DNA of 64,000 bases from positions 1-64,000 of the forward strand of contig JBJOKR010000003.1 of the NCBI GenBank assembly GCA_046045995.1. The letters are read 5' to 3'. Both the position numbers and the translations under genes were made by a program. Shown here piece by piece: positions 7,685 to 16,465 of this stretch (the first letter of the stretch is position 1; each line of letters begins with the position of its first letter). The DNA comes from Indioceanicola sp046045995. Its GTDB lineage: Bacteria; Pseudomonadota; Alphaproteobacteria; Azospirillales; Azospirillaceae. The notes beneath the pieces are model-generated. The model was not told the DNA's origin. It ran no database searches and saw nothing but the letters and a program-made list of their open reading frames with translations.

Positions 7685-8742
7685 CGCCCGCCTCCCGCTG
7701 GCGGGGCACCGGCGCCGGGCACCAGGCCTGTGGGGGCGGCCTGTCCCGGTGGTGCCTGTCCCGAAGATGGTTGTACAGGCGATGATTGCGCTGGGGGCGG
7801 GGGCGCCGATCCGGGTGCCGAAAGTCCCGTGGTGGCCTGTCCCATCGCAACCGGCTGGGGCCGGTCGCGCCAGACCAGGGGGGCGATGGCCAGGGGCTGG
7901 GCCCCCGCCTGAAGCAGGAAGGTGGGGGGGGCCGCGGTGCCCACGGCCGCCAGCGGGCCCGTGGCACGGGGGACCGGGGGTGGGCGCTGTGCCGGACGTT
8001 CCGCTGCCCGCGGGGCAGTCGCCGTTCCCGTGCGGGGCGGCGCCGGCCGGTTGGCGGTCGGGGCCGCCGTCGGGGCGGGGCTTTGGGCGGCGGTGGCTGG
8101 GGTGGCCGGGGCGGGCCCTGCCGGTGCGGGTCCTGCCGGTGGCTCGGGAGTTGCGGTTGGAGTTGCCGGGGTGGGCGGTGCCGATGCGGCCGTGGCCTGA
8201 CCCGCCTGCGATTGAGGAGAAGGCGGCTGTGCAGCGGGTGGCGGTGCCGGGGTTGCCTGGGAAGCGGGTGCCTGCGGTGCCTGTTCACCGGCGGTGGCGG
8301 CCGGGGCGGGCGCAGGGGCGGGGCGGCTGGTCAGCACGGTTTGGGTCGGAGTACCCGGCGGTGCGGGTGGAACGGTCGACTCCCTCCGCGCCGGGCGTCC
8401 CGTCACCGGTACCGGCGCGGGTGCAGCGGGTGACGCTGCCGGTGCCCTCGGTTCCCCGGCAGCGGGCGCTGTCGCGTCCGGCTGGCGCAGCAGATCCGCC
8501 CCGGTCAGGCGGCGGGGCGCACCCGTGGCGGGCTGTCCGGGGGTCTGGGCTGCGGTGGCTGTGGCGGATGGGGTACCAGCAGCCGGCGGGACCGGCGCCG
8601 GGTCCGCGGCCCGGGCCGGGGCCGAGAGCGTCAACGCCCCCAGGAGTGCGCCCAGCACCAGGGTAAACGGCGGCGGCGGGTCCGCGGACCGTGTCCTGAT
8701 GCCATGGTGCCGGTATCGGCGGGAGGGGGGCATGTCGCGCAT
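7681..8742 (-). CDS. Secreted Pro/Ala-rich low-complexity protein
   Basis: A 353-residue protein with an N-terminal signal-type segment (FTLVLGALLGALTLSAPARAA, about residues 26-46). The remainder is almost entirely Ala, Pro, Thr, Gln and Gly, with many PAP, APAP and PAGPAP units and no obvious folded domain except a short stretch near FLLQAGAQPLAIAPLVWRDRP. Such composition is typical of periplasm-spanning or wall-associated linkers. An ATG nine bases into the frame (8733) is better spaced from AAAAGGG and may be the true start. It is translationally coupled to the SH3/SPOR gene, suggesting joint action in the envelope. Confidence 0.55.
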   Translation of the reverse strand: MRDMPPSRRYRHHGIRTRSADPPPPFTLVLGALLGALTLSAPARAADPAPVPPAAGTPSATATAAQTPGQPATGAPRRLTGADLLRQPDATAPAAGEPRAPAASPAAPAPVPVTGRPARRESTVPPAPPGTPTQTVLTSRPAPAPAPAATAGEQAPQAPASQATPAPPPAAQPPSPQSQAGQATAASAPPTPATPTATPEPPAGPAPAGPAPATPATAAQSPAPTAAPTANRPAPPRTGTATAPRAAERPAQRPPPVPRATGPLAAVGTAAPPTFLLQAGAQPLAIAPLVWRDRPQPVAMGQATTGLSAPGSAPPPPAQSSPVQPSSGQAPPGQAAPTGLVPGAGAPPAGGGR

Positions 8743-8910
8743 CCCTTTTGAATGGCGTCGTCGCAGTGTGTACCGGGTGGCGCCCCGGGCTGGCAGGTGT
8801 CCGGCCAGCGGCGGCCATCACCATCCGGGGGGTGCATCTTGCCCGGTTGGCAGAGTATCCCGCCCCACCCGGCATGCCAACCCCGAACGGTGGATCCGGG
8901 GCCGCCGTGT

Positions 8911-8934
8911 GGGGTGACACAGGGGGGTGACACA
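8911..8934 (+). promoter_or_regulatory. Direct repeat of GGGGTGACACA, possible operator
   Basis: Two exact copies of GGGGTGACACA begin at 8911 and 8924, a 13-base period. They are followed by a partial third copy (GGGGTGTGCATGAC from 8936). They lie about 90 bp upstream of the RHH regulator and about 170 bp from the divergent Pro/Ala-rich gene. A tandem repeat in a divergent promoter beside a ribbon-helix-helix gene could be that regulator's own operator. The rest of 8743-9023 shows no gene. Confidence 0.35.
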
Positions 8935-9023
8935 TGGGGGTGTGCATGACGACAGGGGACAAATCCATTCCACTTCTGTAAGATGTCGCCCGTCTGTGGA
9001 ACTACGCTCGGGGGAGAAACGCA

Positions 9024-9386
9024 ATGCCGCGCCGTAATGCGAAGGTGGATAAGGAGACCGAGGTCCATATCCCGGATTTCCTGGAGATCGACGGCCAGCT
9101 TATCCCCCATAACGTCTGGGTTGGTGGCCGCCGCACCAGTGTGCGCCTGGAAGCGGTCATGTGGACGGCGCTGCGGGAGATCAGCGAGCGCGAAAGCATG
9201 ACCATCAATCAGACCATCACCTTGATCGCGCGCCGCCGGCATGCCAATGCGTCGCTGACCGCGACCATCCGCGCCTTTCTGATCGCCTATTACCGGGCGG
9301 TGGTCACCCTGGCGGAACAGGGCGGGCTGGCGCCGGAGGACAAGCCTTTCATGGATACGCTGGAGAATGCGGTGCGAAAGGCGTGA
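9024..9386 (+). CDS. Ribbon-helix-helix domain protein (RHH_4-like)
   Basis: The 120-residue protein contains RRTSVRLEAVMWTALREISERESMTINQTITLI (about residues 36-68), the RHH_4 pattern in which a beta strand (TSVRLE) contacts DNA and two helices follow. A C-terminal helix-rich extension follows (FLIAYYRAVVTLAEQG). The family includes small alphaproteobacterial DNA-binding proteins without known targets. The ATG at 9024 has GGGGGAG eight bases upstream. It is monocistronic, ending about 320 bp before flgE, in a spacer that also carries the hook promoter. A role in flagellar control is possible from position only. Confidence 0.75.
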   Translation: MPRRNAKVDKETEVHIPDFLEIDGQLIPHNVWVGGRRTSVRLEAVMWTALREISERESMTINQTITLIARRRHANASLTATIRAFLIAYYRAVVTLAEQGGLAPEDKPFMDTLENAVRKA

Positions 9387-9649
9387 TGCCTGTGCCTGAA
9401 GGCCGGGCCCCCCCGCCCGGGCAACAGGCCGCCCATGCTGTCGCAGGAACCACCGGCGCCCCGATCGGGGCGCCGGTTTGCTTTCAGGGCCGGGCTGTTT
9501 CCGGGCCGGGCTGTTTTAGCGAAGGCGGAATCCCTTGCCCCACCAGCGGGGCCGGAGGGGGCAGACGGGTGCAGAACCTGCCGGGAAAAATCTGCCGGGT
9601 GGTCCGATTTGATCAGCTAAAGCATTGAAAAACAAGGAAAGGCACCGTC

Positions 9650-9664
9650 TGGCACGGCCCTTGC
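9650..9664 (+). promoter_or_regulatory. Sigma-54 promoter for flgE
   Basis: TGGCACG (9650-9656), four bases, then TTGC (9661-9664) matches the -24/-12 consensus of RpoN promoters exactly in spacing and sequence. It lies 42 bp upstream of the flgE ATG. Hook genes in Caulobacter and Azospirillum relatives are RpoN-dependent, so this is the expected control. The remainder of 9387-9649 holds no gene I can support. Confidence 0.88.
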
Positions 9665-9705
9665 GAAGAGGGGGGCGAGCAAATGCCAGTCAACAGGAGC
9701 CTGCC

Positions 9706-11673
9706 ATGACCGTTTTTGGAGCCTTGACCACGGCTGTGACCGGCCTGGGTGCCCAGTCCCGGGCGCTGGGCCACATCTCCGACAACATCGCCAATTCCCA
9801 GACCGTCGGCTACAAGCGGGTTGAGACAGCGTTCCAGACCCTGGTGACGCAGTCGAATTCCAACCTGCACAGCCCGGGTGGTGTCCGTGCCCGTCCGCTG
9901 TATACCAACAGCGTCCAGGGCACGATCACCCAGACCCAGACCTCCACCAACCTTGCCATTTCCGGCGCCGGCTTCTTCCAGGTCAGCCGCGGCGAAGTGG
10001 TGGGCGGTGATGTGAACTTCCAGGAACAGACCTTCTTCACCCGCGCCGGTGACTTCCAGTTGGATCGCAACGGGTATCTGCGCAACAGCTCGGGCTATTA
10101 CCTGAATGGCTGGGGCCTGGCCGCGGGCTCCAACCAGGTGGACCGCAACAACGTTCGTCCCATCCGCTTGGCCCAGTTGATCGACAACCCGTCGCCGACG
10201 GCGAACATCAACCTGTCCGCCAACCTGCCCCTGACCCCGGCGGAAAGTGCGACGCTGCCGACCACCACCGTGCCGATCATCGACCTGAACGGATCGGCCC
10301 GGAATGTGGAACTGACGTGGCGCAAGCAGGGTAACAACCTGTGGCGGGTCCAGGTGAATTCCCCCGACAGCACGACCCAGGGCACGGCCGGTACCCTGCC
10401 CGGCCAGCCCCAGGCCTTCGGCTCGGCGATCCAGCTGGTGCCGAACACGACGCCGGTCCAGCAGTTGAGCCAGGTTTCCCTGGCATCGGTCACCCAGAAC
10501 GAAACCTATACCGTGACCATCGCCGGTCAGAACTTCTCCCACCGTGCGACGTCCTTCGACACGGTCGACTCGGTGATCGGTTCCCTGCTGAACAAGGTCA
10601 ATGCCAGCGGTCGCTTCACCGATTACACCTTCACGACGACGGCCGGCGGCGTAATGGACATCACCGGCCCGACCAACGGCCGTGACTACACCATGGCCGT
10701 GTCCACGACCGACCCGGCCGCCCCGCTGACCACCACCACCAGCCAGCCCGCAACGCGCGGGGTGCAGCAGCAGGTGTTCGTGCCCTTGACCGGATCGGTG
10801 GGCGACATCAATGACGTGTTCACCATCCCGTTCGGTGGCGGCAACCAGTCCATCTCCTATACGACGGATGGGACGGAAGCGAGCCTGGACACGGTTGCAA
10901 CCCGGCTGGCCGCCCTGGTGAACGCCAACGCGGACTCGCCCTATATCGCGACGGCCCAGGGCCCCGGCCTTACCCTGACACGCAAGACCTTCGACGATCC
11001 GGTGGATGCGGAGTTCGGCATGGGCACGATGGTCACGACCGATGGCCGTACCCCGGCCCATGTGGAGGTGCGGTTTGGTGACGGCGGCGTGATGCAGTCC
11101 CTGTTGGCCACCAATGTGGGTGACGGCAATGCGACCGTCGCCCCCACCCAGAATGCCGGGGATCCCGCCTTCATCGAGTTCGACCTTGATTTCGGCAATG
11201 GTTCCCAGCGTGTCCGCCTGAACCTCGGCACCTTCCAGAACGCGAATAACGGCCTGACCCAGTATGCCGGGTCCAACGTGGATGTGTTCAACCTGAACCA
11301 GGACGGGTTCACCCGCGGTGCCTTCCGCGATCTGGCCATCCTGGGGTCCGGTGAGGTGGTCGCGAACTACGACAACGGCCGCAGCCGGGTCCTGGCGCAG
11401 ATCCCGCTGTTCCAGGTTGGCAACCCGGAGGCCCTGCAGAAGGTGGACGGCAACGCGTATGTCAACACGGTGGAAAGCGGCAACGTGCGTGCCTCCTCCG
11501 CCGGTGAAAGCGGGTCCGGCAATTTCGTCACCAGCTCGGTGGAGGGATCCAACGTCGATCTGGCGGATGAGTTCACAAAGCTGATCATCACCCAGCGCGC
11601 GTATTCCGGTAACACCCGGGTCGTGACGGCGGCGAACGAGATGTTGCAGGAGGCGTTGGGCATGGCCCGGTAA
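9706..11673 (+). CDS. flgE: Flagellar hook protein FlgE
   Basis: This 655-residue protein begins MTVFGALTTAVTGLGAQSRA, followed by the rod/hook N-terminal signature HISDNIANSQTVGYKR. The C-terminal signature LADEFTKLIITQRAYSGNTR is present, and these ends form the D0 helices. The middle contains the expanded beta-rich hook domains with many Thr/Asn residues, and the length is in the upper range for hook proteins. FlgE polymerises into the hook that links the basal body to the filament. The ATG at 9706 has AGGAG six bases upstream; the open frame before it covers the promoter. It is transcribed alone, with a strong hairpin directly after the stop. Confidence 0.95.
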   Translation: MTVFGALTTAVTGLGAQSRALGHISDNIANSQTVGYKRVETAFQTLVTQSNSNLHSPGGVRARPLYTNSVQGTITQTQTSTNLAISGAGFFQVSRGEVVGGDVNFQEQTFFTRAGDFQLDRNGYLRNSSGYYLNGWGLAAGSNQVDRNNVRPIRLAQLIDNPSPTANINLSANLPLTPAESATLPTTTVPIIDLNGSARNVELTWRKQGNNLWRVQVNSPDSTTQGTAGTLPGQPQAFGSAIQLVPNTTPVQQLSQVSLASVTQNETYTVTIAGQNFSHRATSFDTVDSVIGSLLNKVNASGRFTDYTFTTTAGGVMDITGPTNGRDYTMAVSTTDPAAPLTTTTSQPATRGVQQQVFVPLTGSVGDINDVFTIPFGGGNQSISYTTDGTEASLDTVATRLAALVNANADSPYIATAQGPGLTLTRKTFDDPVDAEFGMGTMVTTDGRTPAHVEVRFGDGGVMQSLLATNVGDGNATVAPTQNAGDPAFIEFDLDFGNGSQRVRLNLGTFQNANNGLTQYAGSNVDVFNLNQDGFTRGAFRDLAILGSGEVVANYDNGRSRVLAQIPLFQVGNPEALQKVDGNAYVNTVESGNVRASSAGESGSGNFVTSSVEGSNVDLADEFTKLIITQRAYSGNTRVVTAANEMLQEALGMAR

Positions 11674-11684
11674 CGGCGCCGGTC

Positions 11685-11702
11685 GGGGACCGCCCGGTCC
11701 CC
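11685..11702 (+). terminator. Hairpin after flgE
   Basis: GGGGACCG (11685-11692) and CGGTCCCC (11695-11702) form a perfect 8-bp stem with a 2-base spacer, 11 bases after the flgE stop. No U-run follows, so it may be an mRNA-stabilising or weak termination structure. Confidence 0.5.
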
Positions 11703-11763
11703 GCCCCGGCACCTGGTCGGTCGCCTGTACAGGCTCCTGGACAGTCATCAGCATTGCTCGGCA

Positions 11764-11792
11764 ACGGCCGTCGGAAAAAGTCCGGCGGCCGT
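11764..11792 (+). terminator. Long hairpin in the flgE-flgK spacer
   Basis: ACGGCCGTCGGA (11764-11775) and TCCGGCGGCCGT (11781-11792) pair at 11 of 12 positions around the loop AAAAG. The 499-bp spacer 11674-12172 also contains the palindrome CCTGTACAGG (11724-11733) and the flgK promoter, but no gene I can support. The hairpin could end flgE transcription. Confidence 0.45.
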
Positions 11793-12098
11793 CGTCGTTT
11801 CGGGGCAGCCCGTGCCCCCCCGGCATCCCTGTACCGGCCGCTCTGTCCCGGCATCCCTGTCCTGGCCGCCGTTCAGCCGAGTTTGGACTGGGGCGGCAAC
11901 AACTGCCGGGCCGGGCAGGATTTTCCCCTGTCCTGCCGCGCCAGGGCGGGAAATTCAGGCGCCAGCGCCCATCGTGGCATGCCATGGGCCGGCACCATGA
12001 TTGAAAACCACCGTGCTGCCCCCCGCCACCCCCCGCCCCCTCCCCGCCAAGGCTTGGGCGCCAGCCGATTTCCCGATCCGGCCCGCAGTTTGCTGGTC

Positions 12099-12113
12099 TG
12101 GCCCGCAGCTTGC
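12099..12113 (+). promoter_or_regulatory. Probable sigma-54 promoter for flgK-flgL
   Basis: TGGCCCG, four bases, TTGC (12099-12113) followed by AT matches the RpoN -24/-12 pattern with one change (C for A). It lies 60 bp upstream of flgK. An imperfect copy, CGGCCCG-N4-TTGC, sits 20 bp earlier at 12079-12093. Confidence 0.7.
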
Positions 12114-12172
12114 ATAGAACGGGACGGGACTAAAAGGGCCGTCATCATCCGGCCCGTTTCGGGAGTAGACCC

Positions 12173-13711
12173 ATGTCGTTGGATGTCGCCTTCAACTCTG
12201 CTGTCAGCGCCCTGCGCCTCACGCAGCGGTCGTTGGCGACTACTGCCAACAACATCGCGAATGTCGAAACCGAGGGCTATACCCGCAAGGTTCAGACCCA
12301 GCAGCCGCTGACCGCCAGTGGCCAGGGGCTGGGTGTCCTGACCGGCCCGGTGGAACGCCTGTTCGATCAGGCGCTGCACAACGAGTTGCTGCGCCGGAAC
12401 GCCACTGTCGGTGACCTGGATGTGCGCAACAGCTATTTGCGGCGGGTGGAGGAGGTGCAGGGATCGCCCGATGCCGGCATCAACGTGGCCGCCCGGCTGA
12501 CCGATGTGCGCGACAAGTACGTCCGCCTGGCTGCCACGCCGGAAAGCAACATCCTTCAAACCGATGTCCTGATCGCGGCGGATGAGTTCGCGCGGACCAT
12601 GCGGGATGTGTCGCGGACGATCCTGGACACCCGGAATGCTGCGGACTCGGAGCTGTCGCAGTCGATTGCCGGCATGAACAGCTTCCTGAGCCAGATCGAG
12701 ACCCTGGACAGCCAGATCATCCTGGCCAAGCAGAAGGGCAGCGGTGCGGGGGAACTGGAGGATCAGCGGGATGCGGCCATCGTCGGCCTGTCCAAGCTGG
12801 TGGAGATCCGGGTCCTGCGCCGCAACGACGGATCGGTGGCCATCACCACGGCCTCCGGTGTCGGCCTGTTCGACAAGGTGGCCCAGACGGTGAACCACCG
12901 GTCCACCCCGATCGACCATACCTCCTTCCACCGCACCAGCCCGCCCGGATCCATCCCCGCCATCACCGTGGGGGAGGGATCGAGTGTGCGTGACATCACC
13001 AGCATCCTGTCCGGCGGGCGCATCGGCGGTCTGTTGGCCCTGCGCGATGATGAGCTGCCGCGGATGCAGGCGGAGTTGGACAACCTGGCCTTCCAGGTGG
13101 AAGCCCGGATGCGGTCCAACGGCACGACCCTGTTCACCAAGGCCGATGGTGTCTCTGCCCCGCCGGGCATTCCCACGGCCTATGTCGGCTTCGCAGGTGA
13201 AATCCGGGTGGCCCAGGCCATGATGGATGATCCGCGGCTGGTGTCCCTGGGCGACCGCGGGCAGGAGGTTCTGTCCTCCCCCGCCGGTGGCATCCAGAAC
13301 CCACCCTTCCCCCTGGCGCTGGGTGCCCAGCAGGTGAACCGGATCATCAACAATGTGTTCGAAAGCCCGACCGGGTCGGATGTGAATCCCCACACCCCGT
13401 TCGCCAGCCGCAATCTGGGCCCGGACCCGCTGGCCAACATGTCGAGCACCCTTCCCTCCGCGGTCCGCTTGACCGATTACGCCGCTTCCCTGGTGGCGCG
13501 GCACGGCACGGAGCGGGGGACCATTGATGCCAACCTCAAGGCGGCCGAGTCGGTGCTGAACTCCATCGAGCAGCGCTACAACGACGCCACCGGGGTCAAC
13601 ATGGATGACGAGCTGGCGCAGCTTCAGCTGCTCCAGCGCTCTTACGCCTCCGCTGCCCAGGTCCTCCGGTCCATCGACCGGATGGTCAACGATCTCTTCG
13701 CCGTCCGCTAG
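12173..13711 (+). CDS. flgK: Flagellar hook-associated protein 1, FlgK
   Basis: The 512-residue protein carries the N-terminal hook/rod signature (VSALRLTQRSLATTANNIAN then VETEGYTRK) and the C-terminal one (ATGVNMDDELAQLQLLQRSYASAAQVLRSIDRM). FlgK forms the first junction ring between hook and filament. It is somewhat shorter than enteric FlgK (about 545 residues), the difference lying in the central domain. It is followed after 15 bp by flgL, and the pair is probably expressed from the sigma-54-like promoter at 12099. The ATG at 12173 is preceded by GGGAGT. Confidence 0.95.
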   Translation: MSLDVAFNSAVSALRLTQRSLATTANNIANVETEGYTRKVQTQQPLTASGQGLGVLTGPVERLFDQALHNELLRRNATVGDLDVRNSYLRRVEEVQGSPDAGINVAARLTDVRDKYVRLAATPESNILQTDVLIAADEFARTMRDVSRTILDTRNAADSELSQSIAGMNSFLSQIETLDSQIILAKQKGSGAGELEDQRDAAIVGLSKLVEIRVLRRNDGSVAITTASGVGLFDKVAQTVNHRSTPIDHTSFHRTSPPGSIPAITVGEGSSVRDITSILSGGRIGGLLALRDDELPRMQAELDNLAFQVEARMRSNGTTLFTKADGVSAPPGIPTAYVGFAGEIRVAQAMMDDPRLVSLGDRGQEVLSSPAGGIQNPPFPLALGAQQVNRIINNVFESPTGSDVNPHTPFASRNLGPDPLANMSSTLPSAVRLTDYAASLVARHGTERGTIDANLKAAESVLNSIEQRYNDATGVNMDDELAQLQLLQRSYASAAQVLRSIDRMVNDLFAVR

Positions 13712-13726
13712 GATTGGAGCTGAACC

Positions 13727-14767
13727 ATGACCGTCTCGACGCTCAACCAGTATCAGCAGCTGCTGTACAACAGCAACAATCTGCGTGAACGCCAGAACGT
13801 GCTGCAGCAGCAGGTCTCCAGCGGGTACAAGGCGCAGGTCTTCAGCGGCCTGGGCACGGACTCGGTTCGATCCATCGACCTGCGCAACAACCTGTCGGAA
13901 ATCGATACCTATCAGCGGAACATCGATGAGGTCCGCGCCCGCACCGGCATCATGAACACGGCCATGAACCGGGTCTCGGAGATCGCCCGCGACGTGCAGC
14001 GGCAGCTCATCACCCCCGACGGGGTCAGCCGGGCCGATCCGGCCATCATCCGGCAGATATCGCGCCAGGCGATCCAGGATATCGTCCAACTGCTGAACAC
14101 CCAGGTGGACGGCCGCTTTGTTTTCGCCGGCAGCAGTGTGGCCTCATCGCCGGTCAATGCGGACAATACGCTGGCCGATTTCGCCGTCAATGAATACGCG
14201 GCGAACTTCCCCGCCGATACGGCACAGCTTCAGCAGAACATCTACAATGAGGTTTACCGCCCCGACCGTTCGATGACCCCGCCCAACGGCGGAAACCCGC
14301 AAGGTCTGTTCAATTCAGCCCTGGCCCAGGGCGGATTCCAGGTGAGTGCGCGGATCGATCGGAACTTCGATGTCACGTATGGCGTGAATGCCGATGCGGA
14401 GCCGTTCCGGCAGATCATCTACGGTCTGACCTTGGCCGCGGGTCTCCAGGCGCCGAACCCCAACACGCCCGCCAATGACGAGTCCATGCGCAATCTGGTC
14501 CGCACCGCCCGCGACGCCCTGGACCAGGGTGGCAAGGCCCTGGAGCGGGAGGTGGGTATCCTCGGCTCCATCCGCAGCCGGGTCGACCTGATCGACCGCA
14601 AGCATGACAATGTGGGAACCCTGCTGCGCACGTCGCTGGGGGAGGTGGAGGATACGGACGTGGCCAAGGTGGCGTCGGACCTGAAGCTGGTGGAAACCCA
14701 GATACAGGCCACCTACTCCATCATCTCCAGCCAGCGCCGCTTTTCCCTGGTCGACTTCCTGACCTGA
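13727..14767 (+). CDS. flgL: Flagellar hook-associated protein 3, FlgL
   Basis: The 346-residue protein has the flagellin-like N-terminal helix (MTVSTLNQYQQLLYNSNNLR, then LQQQVSSGYKAQ). It contains VDGRFVFAGS, typical of FlgL. The C-terminal helical segment includes DVAKVASDLKLVETQIQATY. FlgL is the second junction protein, onto which flagellin polymerises. The ATG at 13727 has GGAG seven bases upstream and follows flgK by 15 bp, so the two are co-transcribed. A copy of the dispersed palindromic repeat begins right after its stop. Confidence 0.94.
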   Translation: MTVSTLNQYQQLLYNSNNLRERQNVLQQQVSSGYKAQVFSGLGTDSVRSIDLRNNLSEIDTYQRNIDEVRARTGIMNTAMNRVSEIARDVQRQLITPDGVSRADPAIIRQISRQAIQDIVQLLNTQVDGRFVFAGSSVASSPVNADNTLADFAVNEYAANFPADTAQLQQNIYNEVYRPDRSMTPPNGGNPQGLFNSALAQGGFQVSARIDRNFDVTYGVNADAEPFRQIIYGLTLAAGLQAPNPNTPANDESMRNLVRTARDALDQGGKALEREVGILGSIRSRVDLIDRKHDNVGTLLRTSLGEVEDTDVAKVASDLKLVETQIQATYSIISSQRRFSLVDFLT

Positions 14768-14769
14768 TG

Positions 14770-14890
14770 CCGTTGGTCGGGATTTCCCACCATCGCTGTT
14801 ACGGCACGCCGCCTCTGCGCCGCCGCCCAGGGCCACGGAGTGGTCGCCCAGCTACGGAGGGGAACAAAACCGCCGTTGATTGGGTCACGG
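14770..14890 (+). repeat. Dispersed palindromic repeat, copy A
   Basis: This is the most diverged copy of a roughly 140-bp element also at 17240-17378 and 48526-48667. It retains GTTGGTCGGGATTTCCCACC at the start, TTACGGC, the core GGCCACGGAGTGG (14831-14843) and GGGTCACG near the end. It fills the spacer between the convergent flgL and flbT genes and contains no frame of its own. Confidence 0.7.
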
Positions 14891-14927
14891 AAAAAGGCGA
14901 AGGGCTTTGCAAGTGGGCGCCAGCGGA

Positions 14928-15389
14928 TCAGGCCTTGGCTGGGGTCCCGCGGCCGCTGCCGCCAGCGGCGGTCCGGGCGGCCCCGCTTCCGGCAAGGGTG
15001 GCCAGTTGCAGGACCGAATCTTCATATTGGATCAGTTCGCGGGAAATCTGCAGGGCTGTGTAGAATTCGTTCTGGGCCACCCGCTCGCGCATCTCCGCAA
15101 TGGCGTTTCGGACGGTGGTGCTGCCGGTGGCATCGAAAAACTGCTGTGTATAGGTATCGAAGAATTCCCGCATGCGCGGGCGCTCCTCCGGATCGGCCAG
15201 GTAGGCGTTCTGAAGGCTGAAATAAATCCGGCGGGCAGGGGAATTCGCCTGCTCAGGGCGCATGATCTGCCGGTCCACCATGAAATTGGCCCGGTTCATC
15301 AACACGATCTCGGCTTTGCTTTCCGCCCGGATCAGCGCACCGTTGATAACGATGCATTCGCCCGCAGCAATCCGTAACTTCAATGCCAT
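14928..15389 (-). CDS. flbT: Flagellin expression regulator FlbT
   Basis: The 153-residue protein matches FlbT: MALKLRIAAGECIVINGALI at the start, then NFMVDRQIMRPEQANSPARRIYF split by the family's conserved Pro-Ala turn. A helical half follows (REFFDTYTQQFFDA, AEMRERVAQNEFYTALQISR). In Caulobacter FlbT binds the flagellin mRNA leader and limits its translation and stability until the hook is complete. The ATG at 15389 was chosen as the family start. A short inverted repeat (GACCCG/CGGGTC, 15413-15429) lies in its leader. The tail after residue 135 is Gly/Ala/Thr-rich and not conserved. Confidence 0.92.
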   Translation of the reverse strand: MALKLRIAAGECIVINGALIRAESKAEIVLMNRANFMVDRQIMRPEQANSPARRIYFSLQNAYLADPEERPRMREFFDTYTQQFFDATGSTTVRNAIAEMRERVAQNEFYTALQISRELIQYEDSVLQLATLAGSGAARTAAGGSGRGTPAKA

Positions 15390-15931
15390 CCGAACAATTC
15401 CCTGATCCACAGGACCCGATCAACGGGTCATCGCATCTTCGGCCATGCCTGTCCTGCCAGCCGATGATTGCCATCCGGGCGCAATGCCCCTGTCCTGCGG
15501 CACGCATTCTGGCAGGTTCGTCCCGCCGCGGGAAGCATCGAGATGGCCGGGCAGCCGACGGAGATGTGGTTGACCGGCGGGCGCCAGGCAATGGTGTCCG
15601 CGCGGGCGGAGACCCGTTCGGCCCGGGCCCCACTTTTTCCGGCTGTACCGCCGGGTGGGCTCATCCTGCCCATGCGGGCGGAGACCCGGGTGTTCGCTGA
15701 TCGTGGGGCGGCGGAACGCCAAGGTTGGATGCAGGCTATCACGATCATTCAGGGTGGGCTGGCGGCATAGCTGCGAGGTTTCCGTCGCCTTCCCCATCTC
15801 CGCCCGGACACCAACCGCCCCCATCTGCTGCAACCCAGACCTGCGTGGACATGGAGTGCCGACGTGCGAGGTTAATGAGCCCACTGTCGGTTCCATTCCA
15901 GTAACACGATGGGGCGTGGAGGTACGTCGCC
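15390..15931. other. 542-bp gene-free spacer with a direct repeat
   Basis: No frame here looks like a real gene on either strand. GCGGGCGGAGACCCG occurs twice, at 15602-15616 and 15674-15688. The stretch between flbT and the FlaG-like gene is long for this compact region, and may hold an flbT promoter, a small RNA or a degraded gene. Confidence 0.35.
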
Positions 15932-16465
15932 TCAGGCGCCGCGGGCGGCGGTCCGGACGGGGGCGGCCGTGGGGGCCCCGATGGTGGGACCGGCCCCGGC
16001 CGCTGGCGCAGAGGCGGGGGCCGCGGTGCTGGCGGGGTTCACAGTGGCGGCCGGGGCCGTGGGCTGGGAGCTGCGGGGCTCCGCCCGGTTGGTGCCGGTA
16101 GTCGCCGCAATGGCCGCTGGCGCGTTGCGATCCGTCTGCGCCGAATCCCGGCCCGGAAGAGGCGGTTCTTCCTGGTCTGCGTATTGCCCGGGCACAGCAC
16201 TTCCGGTCAGGGCCGCGCGGCGGTAGGCCTCCAGGATGCTGCGATCGGGGATGGAGCGTTGTACTTCCCCGCTCTGCACGTCCCGGATCTCGATCACCAG
16301 GATCGCCGCGTCACGATCGAAACGAACGCGGGGGTTGGTGTAGAGCGCGGGTGCGGAGATCGGAGGAGCGCCCTCCGCCACGGACTCGGCCGCCATCGCC
16401 CCGCCGCGATAACCAGCGGAGATCATGCTTGGACCGGAGAGTGTGGCGGCGCTTATGTTTGGCAT
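15932..16465 (-). CDS. FlaG-like flagellar protein with Ala/Pro-rich tail
   Basis: The 177-residue protein has a central segment (RVRFDRDAAILVIEIRDVQS, then GEVQRSIPDRSILEAYRRA at about residues 46-85). This segment resembles the FlaG fold: a two-strand hairpin with a turn of the form GEV-RQIP. FlaG proteins are small and influence filament length. The C-terminal 90 residues are Ala/Pro/Thr-rich and probably disordered. The ATG at 16465 has GGAG six bases upstream; an in-frame TTG at 16477 is less likely. It lies in the same orientation as flbT. FlaG identity rests on the short segment only. Confidence 0.6.
   Translation of the reverse strand: MPNISAATLSGPSMISAGYRGGAMAAESVAEGAPPISAPALYTNPRVRFDRDAAILVIEIRDVQSGEVQRSIPDRSILEAYRRAALTGSAVPGQYADQEEPPLPGRDSAQTDRNAPAAIAATTGTNRAEPRSSQPTAPAATVNPASTAAPASAPAAGAGPTIGAPTAAPVRTAARGA

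Noticed and set aside
9613..11985. Long minus-strand frame of 790 residues opposite flgE
   Set aside because: Shadow of flgE; no recognisable domain and unlikely residue composition.
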